This document shows positions 7,965 to 16,624 of a stretch of 64,000 nt of DNA, piece by piece. A model generated the notes under the pieces. That model did no database searches and was not told the DNA's origin. It was given only the letters and a program-made list of their open reading frames with translations. The DNA comes from Polycladomyces abyssicola (GTDB lineage: Bacteria; Bacillota; Bacilli; Thermoactinomycetales; JIR-001). A program made the position numbers and the translations under genes. Every line of letters begins with the position of its first letter. Position 1 is the stretch's first letter. The stretch is taken from the NCBI RefSeq assembly GCF_018326425.1, contig NZ_AP024601.1, positions 2,220,001-2,284,000 on the forward strand, written 5' to 3'.

Positions 7965-9629
7965 TCAATAACCGCGCAATTCCCACTCATCGGATGACCA
8001 CTCCAGCGGAATTGCTTTCCCGCTTTCATCCGTCACCACCGGGTTTTGCACATACCATCCACGACCGTTGCCATAGGTGTCCGTATGATAGCGGAAACGG
8101 ACATAACAGGTCTGAGCCGGCAGCGTCAACGTGATACGCCGCCACTCCCCACTTCCGCTCATTGGCGAACCGATAACGGTCCAGTTGGTACCGTCCGCTG
8201 ACACCTCCACCACTCCCTGATCACGGTCCGGTTGGATACGGTACCACGTCGTGAATGAGATCGTATGAGGCTTCTCGGAAGGATCCAACCTGCCGGATGT
8301 CAGCAGCCGGTCAAGATTGTCACCGTATCCGGCAAACCACGCTTCCTCTTTTCCGGGCAGGTTGACGGGGATCGCATCAGCCACGAATCGGGCGAACTGC
8401 CGTCGTACCGGGTTGGTGGAAACCGTTTGACGGGTAGGATGGACCCGGTTGGTTAACAAGACGGCGATCGCACCGTTGGTTCGGTCCACAACCAATGAGG
8501 TGCCGGTATAGCCGGTATGCCCCATGGCACGGGGAGAAGCCAATGCGTCCATATACCAGTGTTGGTTCAGCTCCCATCCCAGACCGTGATCCTGACCCGG
8601 GAACGCCTCGTTTTGATTGTCCTCCATCAGTTTTACCGTTTCCGGACTGAGAATGCGTTTGCCACCATAGGTACCTTTGTTTAGGATCATCTGGCCAAAC
8701 ACCGCCAAATCGCGCGCCGTGGAGAAAACACCGGCATGACCGGCCACTCCTCCCAATGCCCAGGCGTTTTCATCGTGAACCTGCCCCCACACCAATCCCC
8801 GATTCGTCCACGGCTGATACTCTGTGGCAGCGATCCGTTCCTTCAACTCGGCGGGAGGATTGTACATCGTGTCCTTCATCCCCAATGGCACGGTGATCTG
8901 TTCCCTGACAAACTGGTCCAGCCGCTCACCGGACAATCGCTCCACCAACGCTCCCAAGGTGATCAGGTTCAAATCGGAGTACACGTAGGTCGTTCCCGGT
9001 TCATGGTCCAACGGATGTGTCAGTACATAACGCAACCGGTCTTCTCGGCTTCCGGGCACCTTGTACAAAGGTGTGAGTGGCCCCGGACGAAAACCGGACG
9101 TGTGCGTCATCAGCTGACGAATCGTCACTTTCTCCTTGCCGTTTTGAGCAAATTCCGGCAAGTAGCGGGCAACCGGGTCATCCAAGTGGAATTTCCCCTG
9201 CTCATATAATTTCATGGCTGCTACAACCGTAAAGATTTTGCTGATAGAAGCCAAATCGAAGATCGTGTCGGGACGCATTGGCAGGGGATGTTCCATCACC
9301 GCTCCCTTGTCGTCTAGGTAGCGGGCGGCATCACCGTATGCGGAATGCTTGACCACACCGCCGCTTCTGGCCACCAACACTACCGCTCCAGGCATGACAC
9401 GATCGGCGATGGATTGTTGAATAAAAGCATCCACGGCGTCGAGCGACGTTTCCCTCATCCCGACGGATTCCGGTTTTGCGGGATGCAGGACGGGAGTGAA
9501 CGGAGCGGGATGTTCCCATGTAAACGGCGTGTTTACCCTGTCCGGTTGATGCGCCTGTGCAGGAAGCGGCAACAGCAAGCTCAATCCCACCAGGATGGAA
9601 CATGCTCGTTTCCACCATCTGTGCAACAT
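7965..9629 (-). CDS. Secreted class C beta-lactamase-like serine hydrolase with extra C-terminal domain
   Basis: The 554-residue protein starts with a signal peptide (residues 1-26, cut after AQA). A beta-lactamase/transpeptidase-like domain follows (about 50-420) with the catalytic S128-x-x-K131 (FDLASISKIF), the tyrosine motif YSD at 217-219, and an HTG box (MGHTGYTG). Family members act as esterases, D-aminopeptidases or peptidoglycan-modifying enzymes outside the cell. The last 100-130 residues (TISFTTWYRIQ...VEVSADGTNW...YVRFRYHTDTYGNGRGWYVQ) resemble the beta-sandwich found at the end of immune inhibitor A/bacillopeptidase-type exoproteins, unusual in this family. The ATG has AGGAGGGG upstream. 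The substrate is unknown. Confidence 0.85.
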   Translation of the reverse strand: MLHRWWKRACSILVGLSLLLPLPAQAHQPDRVNTPFTWEHPAPFTPVLHPAKPESVGMRETSLDAVDAFIQQSIADRVMPGAVVLVARSGGVVKHSAYGDAARYLDDKGAVMEHPLPMRPDTIFDLASISKIFTVVAAMKLYEQGKFHLDDPVARYLPEFAQNGKEKVTIRQLMTHTSGFRPGPLTPLYKVPGSREDRLRYVLTHPLDHEPGTTYVYSDLNLITLGALVERLSGERLDQFVREQITVPLGMKDTMYNPPAELKERIAATEYQPWTNRGLVWGQVHDENAWALGGVAGHAGVFSTARDLAVFGQMILNKGTYGGKRILSPETVKLMEDNQNEAFPGQDHGLGWELNQHWYMDALASPRAMGHTGYTGTSLVVDRTNGAIAVLLTNRVHPTRQTVSTNPVRRQFARFVADAIPVNLPGKEEAWFAGYGDNLDRLLTSGRLDPSEKPHTISFTTWYRIQPDRDQGVVEVSADGTNWTVIGSPMSGSGEWRRITLTLPAQTCYVRFRYHTDTYGNGRGWYVQNPVVTDESGKAIPLEWSSDEWELRGY

Positions 9630-9649
9630 TTTGCAAAGGCCCCTCCTAT

Positions 9650-10081
9650 GGATCGAGTTATCTCCATATTATCAGAAAATAGATAAAATAACATGCAAAT
9701 ATTTACTATCACGAGAGTGTATCCATTACCGGTTGATCAAACAGTTGGGTAGTGATACGTTCCCTGGAGAGAAGAGTGAATTTCCCGGTAAGCAACCTTT
9801 TAGCTAGTATATGTCTGGTCAATCCGTTAGGGGGCAATGTTTCCCTGTGAGAGAAGAACTAAGCCCGGCCGAGCGAATACCCGGAAAGCGAAGCGTACTT
9901 TCCCCCGATCCTGCGCTCCGGTTCGAAGCGGTCATGATCTCCTTCCGTGTAGGAAGCAGGTGGAGCGAGCCGGGGAAACAGTATTCACCAGACACGCCCC
10001 AGCCAAACAGGAGTGACACCCCCTTCATGATACATAGCCGATGTGAGGGAGCAGATTTCTTCAGCACACCCATCCACACCG
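9650..10081. other. 430-bp intergenic region without a supported gene
   Basis: A 101-codon plus-strand frame (9811-10116) has no ribosome site, has a disordered composition and runs into the oppositely oriented carrier gene, so it is not called. The stretch contains one copy of ACCAGACACGCCC (9987-9999), which is also found in two short palindromes at 16.6 and 31.6 kb. Confidence 0.5.
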
Positions 10082-10972
10082 TCAACGCAGCATACCGAGC
10101 ACCACCGTCAAACTGACCGCACTGATCACAGTGCTCAACAGTGTAATGCCCGAAACCAGTTTGGGTTCACTGCCGAATTGCAACGAATACATCGTCGTAT
10201 TGGCCGCTGAAGGCATCGCCGCAGCCACCACCATCACCTGCTTGAGCAGCGGGTCCACGGGCAACCAAATGGCGATGCACCAAGCGATGACGGGAGAGAG
10301 GATCAACCGCGACAATAGAGAGAAACTGACTTTCTCCCAATCGAGGCGGTTGAGCGGGATTTCGGCCAACTGCATACCCAAGGCCAGCATGATCGTGGGA
10401 ATGGCCGCGTCCGCAACGAAGTCGATCACCTGCAACAGGCTACGGGGCACTTCCCAACCCCAGGCATTCCACAGAAGACCCAGCACAGCAGCATGGATGA
10501 TCGGCATTTTGACCACGGACGCTATCGCCTGTTCACCCGCAGCGCTACCTTTGGCCGCATAATAAATACCGAGCGTGCTCATCAAGATCGTTTGCACCAC
10601 CATGATGACAATGGCGTAATGCAAGCCGGCCTGACCAAACGCAAACAAAATGACGGGAACTCCTAAGTTGCCGCTGTTCATAAACGCAGTGGCCAAAATC
10701 AGACCGCTTTCTTCCGATTTCGTGTACCCCCTGATCCGGGCCGTGATTTTCACACAGCCGATTAAGATCAGGCAAAGTGCCAGCGAGTAGACAGTGACAT
10801 AAATGTATTGCCTGTCGATGTTCGCCGTATACAAGGTTCGAAAAACCAACAACGGCGACATCAGGTACATCGAGGCCGTAGACAGGGATCGCACATCCAG
10901 TCGCAAACGCTTTTGACCCACATAACCCAAGGCGAAGATCAGAAAAACGGGCAGAATGACTTGAACAAACAT
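10082..10972 (-). CDS. AEC (auxin efflux carrier) family transporter
   Basis: The 296-residue integral membrane protein has about ten hydrophobic helices in two repeats of five, as in the PIN/AEC family (membrane transport protein). It begins MFVQVILPVFLIFALGYVGQK; conserved elements include AFMNSGNLGVPVILFAFG, with the crossover NxGNxGxP motif, and AAAMPSAANTTMYSLQFG. In bacteria such proteins export organic acids such as malate or related small anions by a secondary mechanism; the substrate here is not evident. The ATG follows GCAGGAGTGGGAGAGAC. It is encoded downstream of the class B PBP gene but separated from it by that gene's terminator. Confidence 0.85.
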   Translation of the reverse strand: MFVQVILPVFLIFALGYVGQKRLRLDVRSLSTASMYLMSPLLVFRTLYTANIDRQYIYVTVYSLALCLILIGCVKITARIRGYTKSEESGLILATAFMNSGNLGVPVILFAFGQAGLHYAIVIMVVQTILMSTLGIYYAAKGSAAGEQAIASVVKMPIIHAAVLGLLWNAWGWEVPRSLLQVIDFVADAAIPTIMLALGMQLAEIPLNRLDWEKVSFSLLSRLILSPVIAWCIAIWLPVDPLLKQVMVVAAAMPSAANTTMYSLQFGSEPKLVSGITLLSTVISAVSLTVVLGMLR

Positions 10973-11030
10973 GTCTCTCCCACTCCTGCGAAAAAATCGG
11001 ATGTTTCTATCTTATCAAAGAAACCCTCTC

Positions 11031-11064
11031 AAAAAAATCAAACGCACCGGGGGCTGCCCGATGC
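11031..11064 (-). terminator. Terminator of the class B PBP gene
   Basis: On the minus strand GCATCGGG-CAGCC-CCCGGTGC (11064-11044) with one T-G pair is followed by GTTTGATTTTTTT. Confidence 0.75.
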
Positions 11065-11077
11065 GCCGATCCCTTCT

Positions 11078-12925
11078 CTATTTTCGCTTCCCGTCGTCAC
11101 GTTCTTCAGCTTCGATCAACGCCACTTCATCCATGACACGTTGAAAAATACGTACGGCACGGGGATCCTGGCTGTCGGGGACGCCTCGCAGCACCACAGA
11201 TACGGCATATCGGGGCCGATTATAGGGACCGTATCCGATCATCCATTTGTTGTAACGATCCTTGTTCTTCCCCACTTGGGCCGTACCCGTTTTCCCTGCA
11301 AGCCTCCACTTGGCGGATTGAACTGCAACGGCTGTTCCTTCCGTTACAGCCATACGCATCATGCGCCTTACCTGTACCAACGTCTTCGATTTGATCCGAA
11401 AGTTTTCCTTATAGGCCTGCGGCCGAAATACCGCAACCGCTCGGCCATCGGGACTTTGCACCCGCAATACCAGACGGGGGGTCAATGATTGACCGTCGTG
11501 AAACAGCGACGTAACCATATTGGCCGCCTGCAAAGGGGTCAACTGTACATCCCGTTGACCGATTCCGGTTTGTGCAACTGCTCCGTGATCCCGTCTGGCC
11601 TCCTCACTGGAGAAAATCAATCCCTTCTGCTCCTCCAGCAGTTGTCGGAAATCAGAATCGTGAAACACCGATCCATTCCAGCTCACTTTTTGTGCCAGCC
11701 CCAGCTTTCGGGCATATTTTTCGATGGTCTCTCCCCCCAGCCGTTCCGCCAACCGGGCAAACACGATATTGCAGGAATCGGCAAACGCCTGAGCGAAAGT
11801 CAGTTTTCCGTGGCCTCCCGGTTTGGCATCGCGTAATCCGTATCGTCCCAATTTTCCTCGGCAGACAAACACCGTATCCGGTTTGACGATCCCTGTATCC
11901 AGTGCAGCCACCGCGACCACTGTCTTGAAGATGGAACCGGGTACGGTTTCCATCACGGCCCGGTTGTCCCAGGGTCGCGCCTGAAACGAACCACCGTCCG
12001 GCAATGGGCGACTGGCCATCGCGAGAACATCCCCGGTGGCAATCTCCTGCAGAACCACCGCCCCATCGGCCACCCCTTCATCATTGAGGATCTTTTCCAC
12101 TGCATGTTGCATCCGTCGATCCAACGCAGTAACCACCTGATAGGAAACCGTTTCCGAGCCATCCTTGCCCTGCAACTGTTTCAGACGAAGCCCGTTCAAA
12201 GGCCGGCCTCTGCCGTCCACGGCATAGGTAATCACATTTTCGGACTGACTGCGCAAAAACGGCTCAAAGGAGGCTTCCAGACCGGACAGCCCAATCCGTG
12301 AAAGCGGTTGATACGTGCCACCAGCCAATTCCTCACCATATCGTTCGCGCAGCAAAAACGGGTCCCGCGCCACCCTGCCGACCAACTGCCGTGCCAACCC
12401 GTACGGGGCGGACCGGTTATCCGTCTCCATCACATGGATACCGGGAATGTGGAGTGCTTCAATCTCCCGCTCCTGATCCGGAGTTACGATCCAATCATCC
12501 CCCTCCGACGTCGGCAGGGATTGCGGTTTTTTCAGCGCCATCAATTTTCGGATCAATGCGTCGTATGAATACCCCGCCATCTCTGCAACACGATTCAATT
12601 TTGCCGCATGGAGACGAACTTGTTGCCGGTCCATAGGAAAGACAATCAATCGCTTACCCCGTTCTCCGACAATGGGATCGCCATGCCTGTCCAAGATCAT
12701 GCCCCGTCCGCTGTCCACCACGTATTCCCTGCTTTGTTGTTCCTGTGCCCGGGTGATCAGAGACGCTTGTTTGGATGTCATGAGTTGAATGTGGGACAAA
12801 CGAGCTGCCACAACAGAAAAAGCCAGAAAAAACGCCAGTCCTGCCGCCCATCCCCGTCCGGTAAACCCTGTTTTGGTCTTCAATGCCGCCACCCCGTTCC
12901 CCGATTTCACTTCCAGCATCGACAT
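11078..12925 (-). CDS. Class B penicillin-binding protein (monofunctional DD-transpeptidase)
   Basis: A protein of about 615 residues with an N-terminal membrane anchor (WAAGLAFFLAFSVVAARLSHIQL), a PBP dimerisation domain (GRGMILDRHGDPI...PYGLARQLVGRV) and a transpeptidase domain with all three penicillin-binding motifs: S-x-x-K (PGSIFKTV), S-x-N (DSCNIVF) and KTG (AGKTGTAQVG). It cross-links peptidoglycan on the outer face of the membrane. Size and layout resemble PbpI/PBP4b-type spore-former PBPs; exact orthology is uncertain. The frame is open back to 13018, but the tatA terminator lies inside that extension, so I place the start at ATG 12925 or 12919. No good ribosome site precedes either one, and a GTG further in is possible. 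Confidence 0.88.
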   Translation of the reverse strand: MSMLEVKSGNGVAALKTKTGFTGRGWAAGLAFFLAFSVVAARLSHIQLMTSKQASLITRAQEQQSREYVVDSGRGMILDRHGDPIVGERGKRLIVFPMDRQQVRLHAAKLNRVAEMAGYSYDALIRKLMALKKPQSLPTSEGDDWIVTPDQEREIEALHIPGIHVMETDNRSAPYGLARQLVGRVARDPFLLRERYGEELAGGTYQPLSRIGLSGLEASFEPFLRSQSENVITYAVDGRGRPLNGLRLKQLQGKDGSETVSYQVVTALDRRMQHAVEKILNDEGVADGAVVLQEIATGDVLAMASRPLPDGGSFQARPWDNRAVMETVPGSIFKTVVAVAALDTGIVKPDTVFVCRGKLGRYGLRDAKPGGHGKLTFAQAFADSCNIVFARLAERLGGETIEKYARKLGLAQKVSWNGSVFHDSDFRQLLEEQKGLIFSSEEARRDHGAVAQTGIGQRDVQLTPLQAANMVTSLFHDGQSLTPRLVLRVQSPDGRAVAVFRPQAYKENFRIKSKTLVQVRRMMRMAVTEGTAVAVQSAKWRLAGKTGTAQVGKNKDRYNKWMIGYGPYNRPRYAVSVVLRGVPDSQDPRAVRIFQRVMDEVALIEAEERDDGKRK

Positions 12926-12978
12926 TGTCGGGGGTTGGTATACGGGGAACAGGTGATCGGGAAAAATCCCGAATTGAT

Positions 12979-13005
12979 CAAAATACCCCCGACAAAAGTC
13001 GGGGG
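12979..13005 (-). terminator. Terminator of the phoX-tatA operon
   Basis: CCCCCGAC (13005-12998 on minus) pairs with GTCGGGGG around TTTT and is followed by TATTTTGATC. A second small palindrome, TCGGGAAAAATCCCGA, lies at 12957-12972. Confidence 0.8.
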
Positions 13006-13018
13006 ATTCATTATTCAC

Positions 13019-13234
13019 TCATGATTTCGCTGTACCTTTTCCTTCCGCCTCCCGTACGGCCGTTTTTTCTTGCGTCTTGTCTTCATCGTCCAGCACAACG
13101 CTGGCCGACCGCTTCAATTCCTTCAATGTCATGCCGATTGACCGACCTACTTCCGGCAACCGTTTGGAGCCGAACAGCAACAATACGAGCAACAAGATCA
13201 ACAGGAGCTCAGGCAAACCGATATTGCCGATCAT
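13019..13234 (-). CDS. tatA: Twin-arginine translocase subunit TatA
   Basis: The 71-residue protein has the TatA/TatE pattern: a short N-terminal periplasmic stretch, one membrane helix (LPELLLILLLVLLLFG), the FGxxxLPEhGR hinge (FGSKRLPEVGRSIG), an amphipathic helix (MTLKELKRSA) and a charged tail. TatA oligomers form the passage for folded proteins carrying a twin-arginine signal. The gene begins 7 bp after the stop of the PhoX gene, whose product has such a signal, so the translocase is dedicated to or co-produced with its cargo, as in the B. subtilis phoD-tatAd-tatCd cluster. No tatC gene is present in the window. Confidence 0.93.
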   Translation of the reverse strand: MIGNIGLPELLLILLLVLLLFGSKRLPEVGRSIGMTLKELKRSASVVLDDEDKTQEKTAVREAEGKGTAKS

Positions 13235-13241
13235 TGATTCG

Positions 13242-14819
13242 TCAGAACCCCCTGATGGCGACTACAGCCGGACGGGGGATATCGCCGCGCGGCCAGCGGC
13301 TGGTCGGGTTGGCGGGATCGGTCGTCTCTTCTCCCGGATGCTGAACCGCCACAAACAACGTCTTTTCGTCGGGGGTCCACCACGGGCCGGTCATCTCGCA
13401 TTGCACGGGTCCGGACGCAAACTGGAACGCTTCCCCTTTGTGTGGACCGTTGGTGGGAATGAAAAATCCTCCGTTGTTTTTGAACGGTTTGTACACGCCT
13501 TCTTTGTTGAGCTTATCCGACGACATGTCACAGAACACCCACAAGTTTCCTTTGGAGTCAAAGAGCAAATTGTCCGGACAGGCGAAACCGGATTGCGGTC
13601 CACCTACCGCAAAGACCTCAAAAGTGAAGTGTTCCGACGCCGGATCTTCTTCGACGAAACGCAGGATTTGACCATAGTAGTTGCCGTGGCGATCGTTATT
13701 GGTCAACGCGAGGTATACCGACTTATCGATCGGATGAACTTCCACATCCTCCGGACGGTCCAGCGGCGTAGCTCCCAACAATTTGGCCGCTTCACGCGCA
13801 TTGACCAGCACTTCTCCCTGTGTGCGGAATTTCGATTTCAACGCTGGAGATTTCTCCAAATCAAGTGGCAGCCATTTCCCCTTTTCCAGGTTGGCTACAT
13901 ACAGCGTTCCCCGCTCCAACAAGCGGGAGTTTTCTTTTCCTTTGGCCGGGTCAAAACGGCCCTCGCTGACGAATTTGTAGAAATGCTCGTCTTTTGCATC
14001 GTCTCCCATATACACGACCAGACGGCCGTCTTTGGACAGTGTCATCGCCGCATTTTCATGGGAAAAACGCCCCAATGCGGTATGCTTTTTCGGCTTAGAT
14101 TTCGGGTCGAACACATCCACTTCCACGACCCAGCCGTAGTGTGTTTCATTTCTACCCCAGCGCTTCGCATCTTCCTGGAAGTTTTCTTCGCAGGACAGCA
14201 CCGTATCCCACAAGGTCCGCCCGCCGCTGCAATTGGCGAATGTGCCTTCCACTTCCACCACGCCGCCGACTGCCGCGTCGCCACGGGCGGGACCGGTCAG
14301 GTCAATCATCGTGTTGGCGGTCACCCGGCGGGCGTAGCGGGAGTTTTTGACCAAGCGCCATTGGCCGTTTTCTTTTTTGATCTCGATAATGCTTCCGCCC
14401 AAATTGTACTGTTCGATGCGATGCTTCTCCTTTTCGGGCGTGTCGGGGGGATACAAAAAGATTTTCCCGTTTCCTGTATATTCATGGTTCACCCACAACA
14501 GACCGTGTTCCGAGGATTTCTCGATCGGAAAATATACAGTCAAGTCGCAGTTGTAACCGAATTTCTCGCCATTGCCAATATCATCTCCCCAAGCGGCAAT
14601 CACGTCATATTCAAACCCCTTGGGCAACACCAAATCGTCCTGATCGGACGGTGCGATCGGCCGAAACGGAACCCGTCCGCTTCCTTTGGACGTCCGAGCA
14701 GTCGGCATTTCCACACCCGCCGCCTTCGCAATGCGGGTGACGCCGGTAGCGGTACCGATCAACGCCGCCGTACCCACACCGAGGTATGTCATGAACTGCC
14801 GTCTCGTTAAATCAGACAT
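13242..14819 (-). CDS. phoX: Tat-exported PhoX family phosphatase (DUF839)
   Basis: The 525-residue protein begins with a twin-arginine signal (LTRRQFMTYLGVGTAALIGTATG...). The rest is the PhoX/DUF839 beta-propeller, with typical segments GFEYDVIAAWGD, LLWVNHEYTG, GRFSHENAAM, KLLGATPLDRPEDVEVHP, VYLALTNNDRHG and GNLWVFCDMS. PhoX phosphatases are Ca- and Fe-dependent, monomeric, and release phosphate from many organic phosphates outside the cell. The ATG at 14819 follows AGGGAGG. The gene is cotranscribed with tatA. No clear repeated Pho-box pattern was seen upstream, so control by PhoP is not shown. Confidence 0.9.
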   Translation of the reverse strand: MSDLTRRQFMTYLGVGTAALIGTATGVTRIAKAAGVEMPTARTSKGSGRVPFRPIAPSDQDDLVLPKGFEYDVIAAWGDDIGNGEKFGYNCDLTVYFPIEKSSEHGLLWVNHEYTGNGKIFLYPPDTPEKEKHRIEQYNLGGSIIEIKKENGQWRLVKNSRYARRVTANTMIDLTGPARGDAAVGGVVEVEGTFANCSGGRTLWDTVLSCEENFQEDAKRWGRNETHYGWVVEVDVFDPKSKPKKHTALGRFSHENAAMTLSKDGRLVVYMGDDAKDEHFYKFVSEGRFDPAKGKENSRLLERGTLYVANLEKGKWLPLDLEKSPALKSKFRTQGEVLVNAREAAKLLGATPLDRPEDVEVHPIDKSVYLALTNNDRHGNYYGQILRFVEEDPASEHFTFEVFAVGGPQSGFACPDNLLFDSKGNLWVFCDMSSDKLNKEGVYKPFKNNGGFFIPTNGPHKGEAFQFASGPVQCEMTGPWWTPDEKTLFVAVQHPGEETTDPANPTSRWPRGDIPRPAVVAIRGF

Positions 14820-14914
14820 CCCATTCCCTCCCTTTCTTCGGTTCCACCCCCTTTCAATCTACTAGAGGAATATTAATGTTTCTTCAAGGGTAGTTGAAAA
14901 TCCCATTTAGTACG

Positions 14915-15133
14915 TTAAACCCCTTTGATTTGTTTGATCGGTATATCCACCACATCGAAGTCTTTGATCGGACCGAAAATCAACTCCCGTGCCAAATCAC
15001 CCGTATTGGCGCTGGTGGCATTATTTTTGGTAAAATGCTCCTGGTTGAGAAGAATGTTGATCCCGGGAGAAAAATTGAGTTCACCTCCAGATGACACATG
15101 GTTCACCTTGACGATGAAAGGAATCCCCATCAC
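14915..15133 (-). CDS. Small GerPA/GerPF-like spore germination protein
   Basis: A 72-residue protein. The pattern NHVSSGGELNFSPGINILLN followed by NTGD and FGPIKDFDVVD matches the GerPA/GerPF family (short proteins built as SG-x-h-x-F/hG-x8-P...NTGD...D-D-x-D). Gerp proteins of Bacillus help nutrients cross the spore coat and are made under SigK control in the mother cell. Here the gene is alone, not in a gerPABCDEF operon. AGGAG lies 7 bases before GTG 15133 and 10 bases before ATG 15130, so either could start translation. The family call rests on short motifs and is moderate. Confidence 0.6.
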   Translation of the reverse strand: MMGIPFIVKVNHVSSGGELNFSPGINILLNQEHFTKNNATSANTGDLARELIFGPIKDFDVVDIPIKQIKGV

Positions 15134-15259
15134 GCTTTCGCTCCTCTTGGCTTGGATTGGGTATCAGTCTATGCTGCGAGCAAAATGATGGTGATTTGGG
15201 CCGAATGGTGGAAAACATGGAGGAAACTTGACTGTTCACATGTTAATGTCGAACTTTGT

Positions 15260-15265
15260 TATAAT
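15260..15265 (+). promoter_or_regulatory. Probable -10 box of the VOC-PNPOx fusion gene
   Basis: A perfect TATAAT at 15260-15265 lies 83 bp before the start codon. The best upstream match is TTCACA at 19 bp, so the -35 is weak. This implies a leader of about 75 nt. Confidence 0.4.
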
Positions 15266-15347
15266 GAAACCGTACATGAACGTATCAGGTTGATAACTAT
15301 GGGTACATATTTTTCAATAGGCGGCGAGAAAGAGGGGAATGCTCTGC

Positions 15348-16586
15348 ATGAAAATTTTAAGGACACTAAGCCGGATGTACGTGGAAGACCTCTCCACGTC
15401 GATGACCCATTACGAACGGCTGTTGCAAGAGCCTGTCCGCCACCGTTTTCGCGATCCACAGACGAATTTGGAGTACGCTTGGTTTCATAACATGGTATTG
15501 GCTGCAGGTTCGCAGGAGGCCGTCAGCGCTTATCGAAACATTTCGACTACATTCGTAGTAGACTCCATTACCGATTTCAAGTATCACCTCAAGGATAATG
15601 GCGCCCGGATCATCCGCGAACCTTATCGCATTCCGATTGGCTTAACCATGCTGGTGGAGCAATCGGAGGGAAGCATCGTCGAATATGTAGAGGTGCAAAA
15701 GGAAGGGAACTTGACCGGCCATACCGATTGGGGAGAATTGGTCAACAAATTGCGGGATCCCGTCCGGATCATGCGCAAAATCAAACGGCTGACAAAACAG
15801 ATGCTATTGGACAAGCCCGAAATCAATTCACTCCCCAACTCGTCAACTCACCCATCACTCAAACCGGCTACGCCTTCGACCACGGCGGTTCCAACGGCAT
15901 CCGTGCCAAAGCCAACGCAGCCGGCTCAGTACACCCGCCTGCCCGGTTCCAATGGAGAACATCTGTTGCAGGAACGTTATGGTACTACCAATCGTGCACT
16001 CAGTTTTTACAACAAACAGATGTTGGACCATTTGAATGACGTGATGAAATCCTTCATCGCCGATCAGGAAATGATGTTCATCGCTACGGCCGACGGTCAC
16101 GGAGAATGCGACTGTTCGTTCCGTGCGGGTCCGCCCGGATTTGTGCACGTTCTCGACGAAAAAACCCTGATCTATCCCGAATACCGGGGCAACGGCGTCA
16201 TGGCCAGCTTGGGAAACATCTTGGAAAATCCGCATATCGGCATCATATTCATCGATTTTTTCCAACACGCCATCGGTTTGCACATTAACGGCAAGGCGGA
16301 GATCATCGAAAACGACGTGTTGATGAAGTTAGCCAATCTTCCCGAAAAAATCATGGAGGAACTGAACCGAGAAGGCTTCCGCAAACCGGAACGTTGGATA
16401 CTGGTGGAAGTGGAAGAAGCGTATATTCACTGCTCCAAACATATTCCGCTGCTGAAAAAACTGGACAAGGAGATCGAATGGGGAACCGACGATGTGGTCC
16501 GTAAAGGCGGTGACTTCTTCAAAGCCAAAGATTGTCCGCGTCCGTGGATAAAGGAGCCGGTCTCGTCAGAAACGGGAACCAAATAG
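15348..16586 (+). CDS. VOC (glyoxalase-like) and pyridoxamine-phosphate-oxidase-like fusion protein
   Basis: The 412-residue protein joins two domains. Residues about 1-125 resemble a single vicinal-oxygen-chelate half (KILRTLSRMYVEDLSTSMTH...FRDPQTNLEYAWFHNMVLAAG...GARIIREPYRIPIGLTMLVEQSEGSIVEYVEV). Residues about 165-205 are a Pro/Thr/Ser linker. Residues about 210-400 are a PNPOx-like FMN-binding split barrel (FIADQEMMFIATADGHGECDCS, LIYPEYRGNGVMASLGNILENPHIGIIFIDF, GKAEII, VEEAYIHCSKHIP), of the kind called pyridoxamine 5'-phosphate oxidase family. ATG 15348 is chosen for AGAGGGGA spacing; ATG 15339 lies inside the ribosome site. The combination is not one I recognise, and its substrate is unknown; a redox or detoxifying role is inference. 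Confidence 0.82.
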   Translation: MKILRTLSRMYVEDLSTSMTHYERLLQEPVRHRFRDPQTNLEYAWFHNMVLAAGSQEAVSAYRNISTTFVVDSITDFKYHLKDNGARIIREPYRIPIGLTMLVEQSEGSIVEYVEVQKEGNLTGHTDWGELVNKLRDPVRIMRKIKRLTKQMLLDKPEINSLPNSSTHPSLKPATPSTTAVPTASVPKPTQPAQYTRLPGSNGEHLLQERYGTTNRALSFYNKQMLDHLNDVMKSFIADQEMMFIATADGHGECDCSFRAGPPGFVHVLDEKTLIYPEYRGNGVMASLGNILENPHIGIIFIDFFQHAIGLHINGKAEIIENDVLMKLANLPEKIMEELNREGFRKPERWILVEVEEAYIHCSKHIPLLKKLDKEIEWGTDDVVRKGGDFFKAKDCPRPWIKEPVSSETGTK

Positions 16587-16622
16587 GCGTGTCTGGTTAT
16601 TTTCCGTAAAACCAGACACGCC
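16586..16622 (+). repeat. 37-nt palindrome with GGCGTGTCTGG ends
   Basis: GGCGTGTCTGGTT (16586-16598) and AACCAGACACGCC (16610-16622) are exact reverse complements. The element begins at the last base of the preceding stop codon and is flanked by TA/CTA. The same end sequence occurs at 31632-31665, suggesting remnants of one mobile element. Confidence 0.75.
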
Positions 16623-16624
16623 CT

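Noticed and set aside
9811-10116. 101-codon frame in an intergenic region
   Set aside because: No ribosome site, disordered composition, and it overlaps the end of the AEC carrier gene.
13077-14810. 577-codon plus-strand open frame
   Set aside because: Antisense to phoX and tatA; low-complexity Phe/Arg/Gly composition, no ribosome site.
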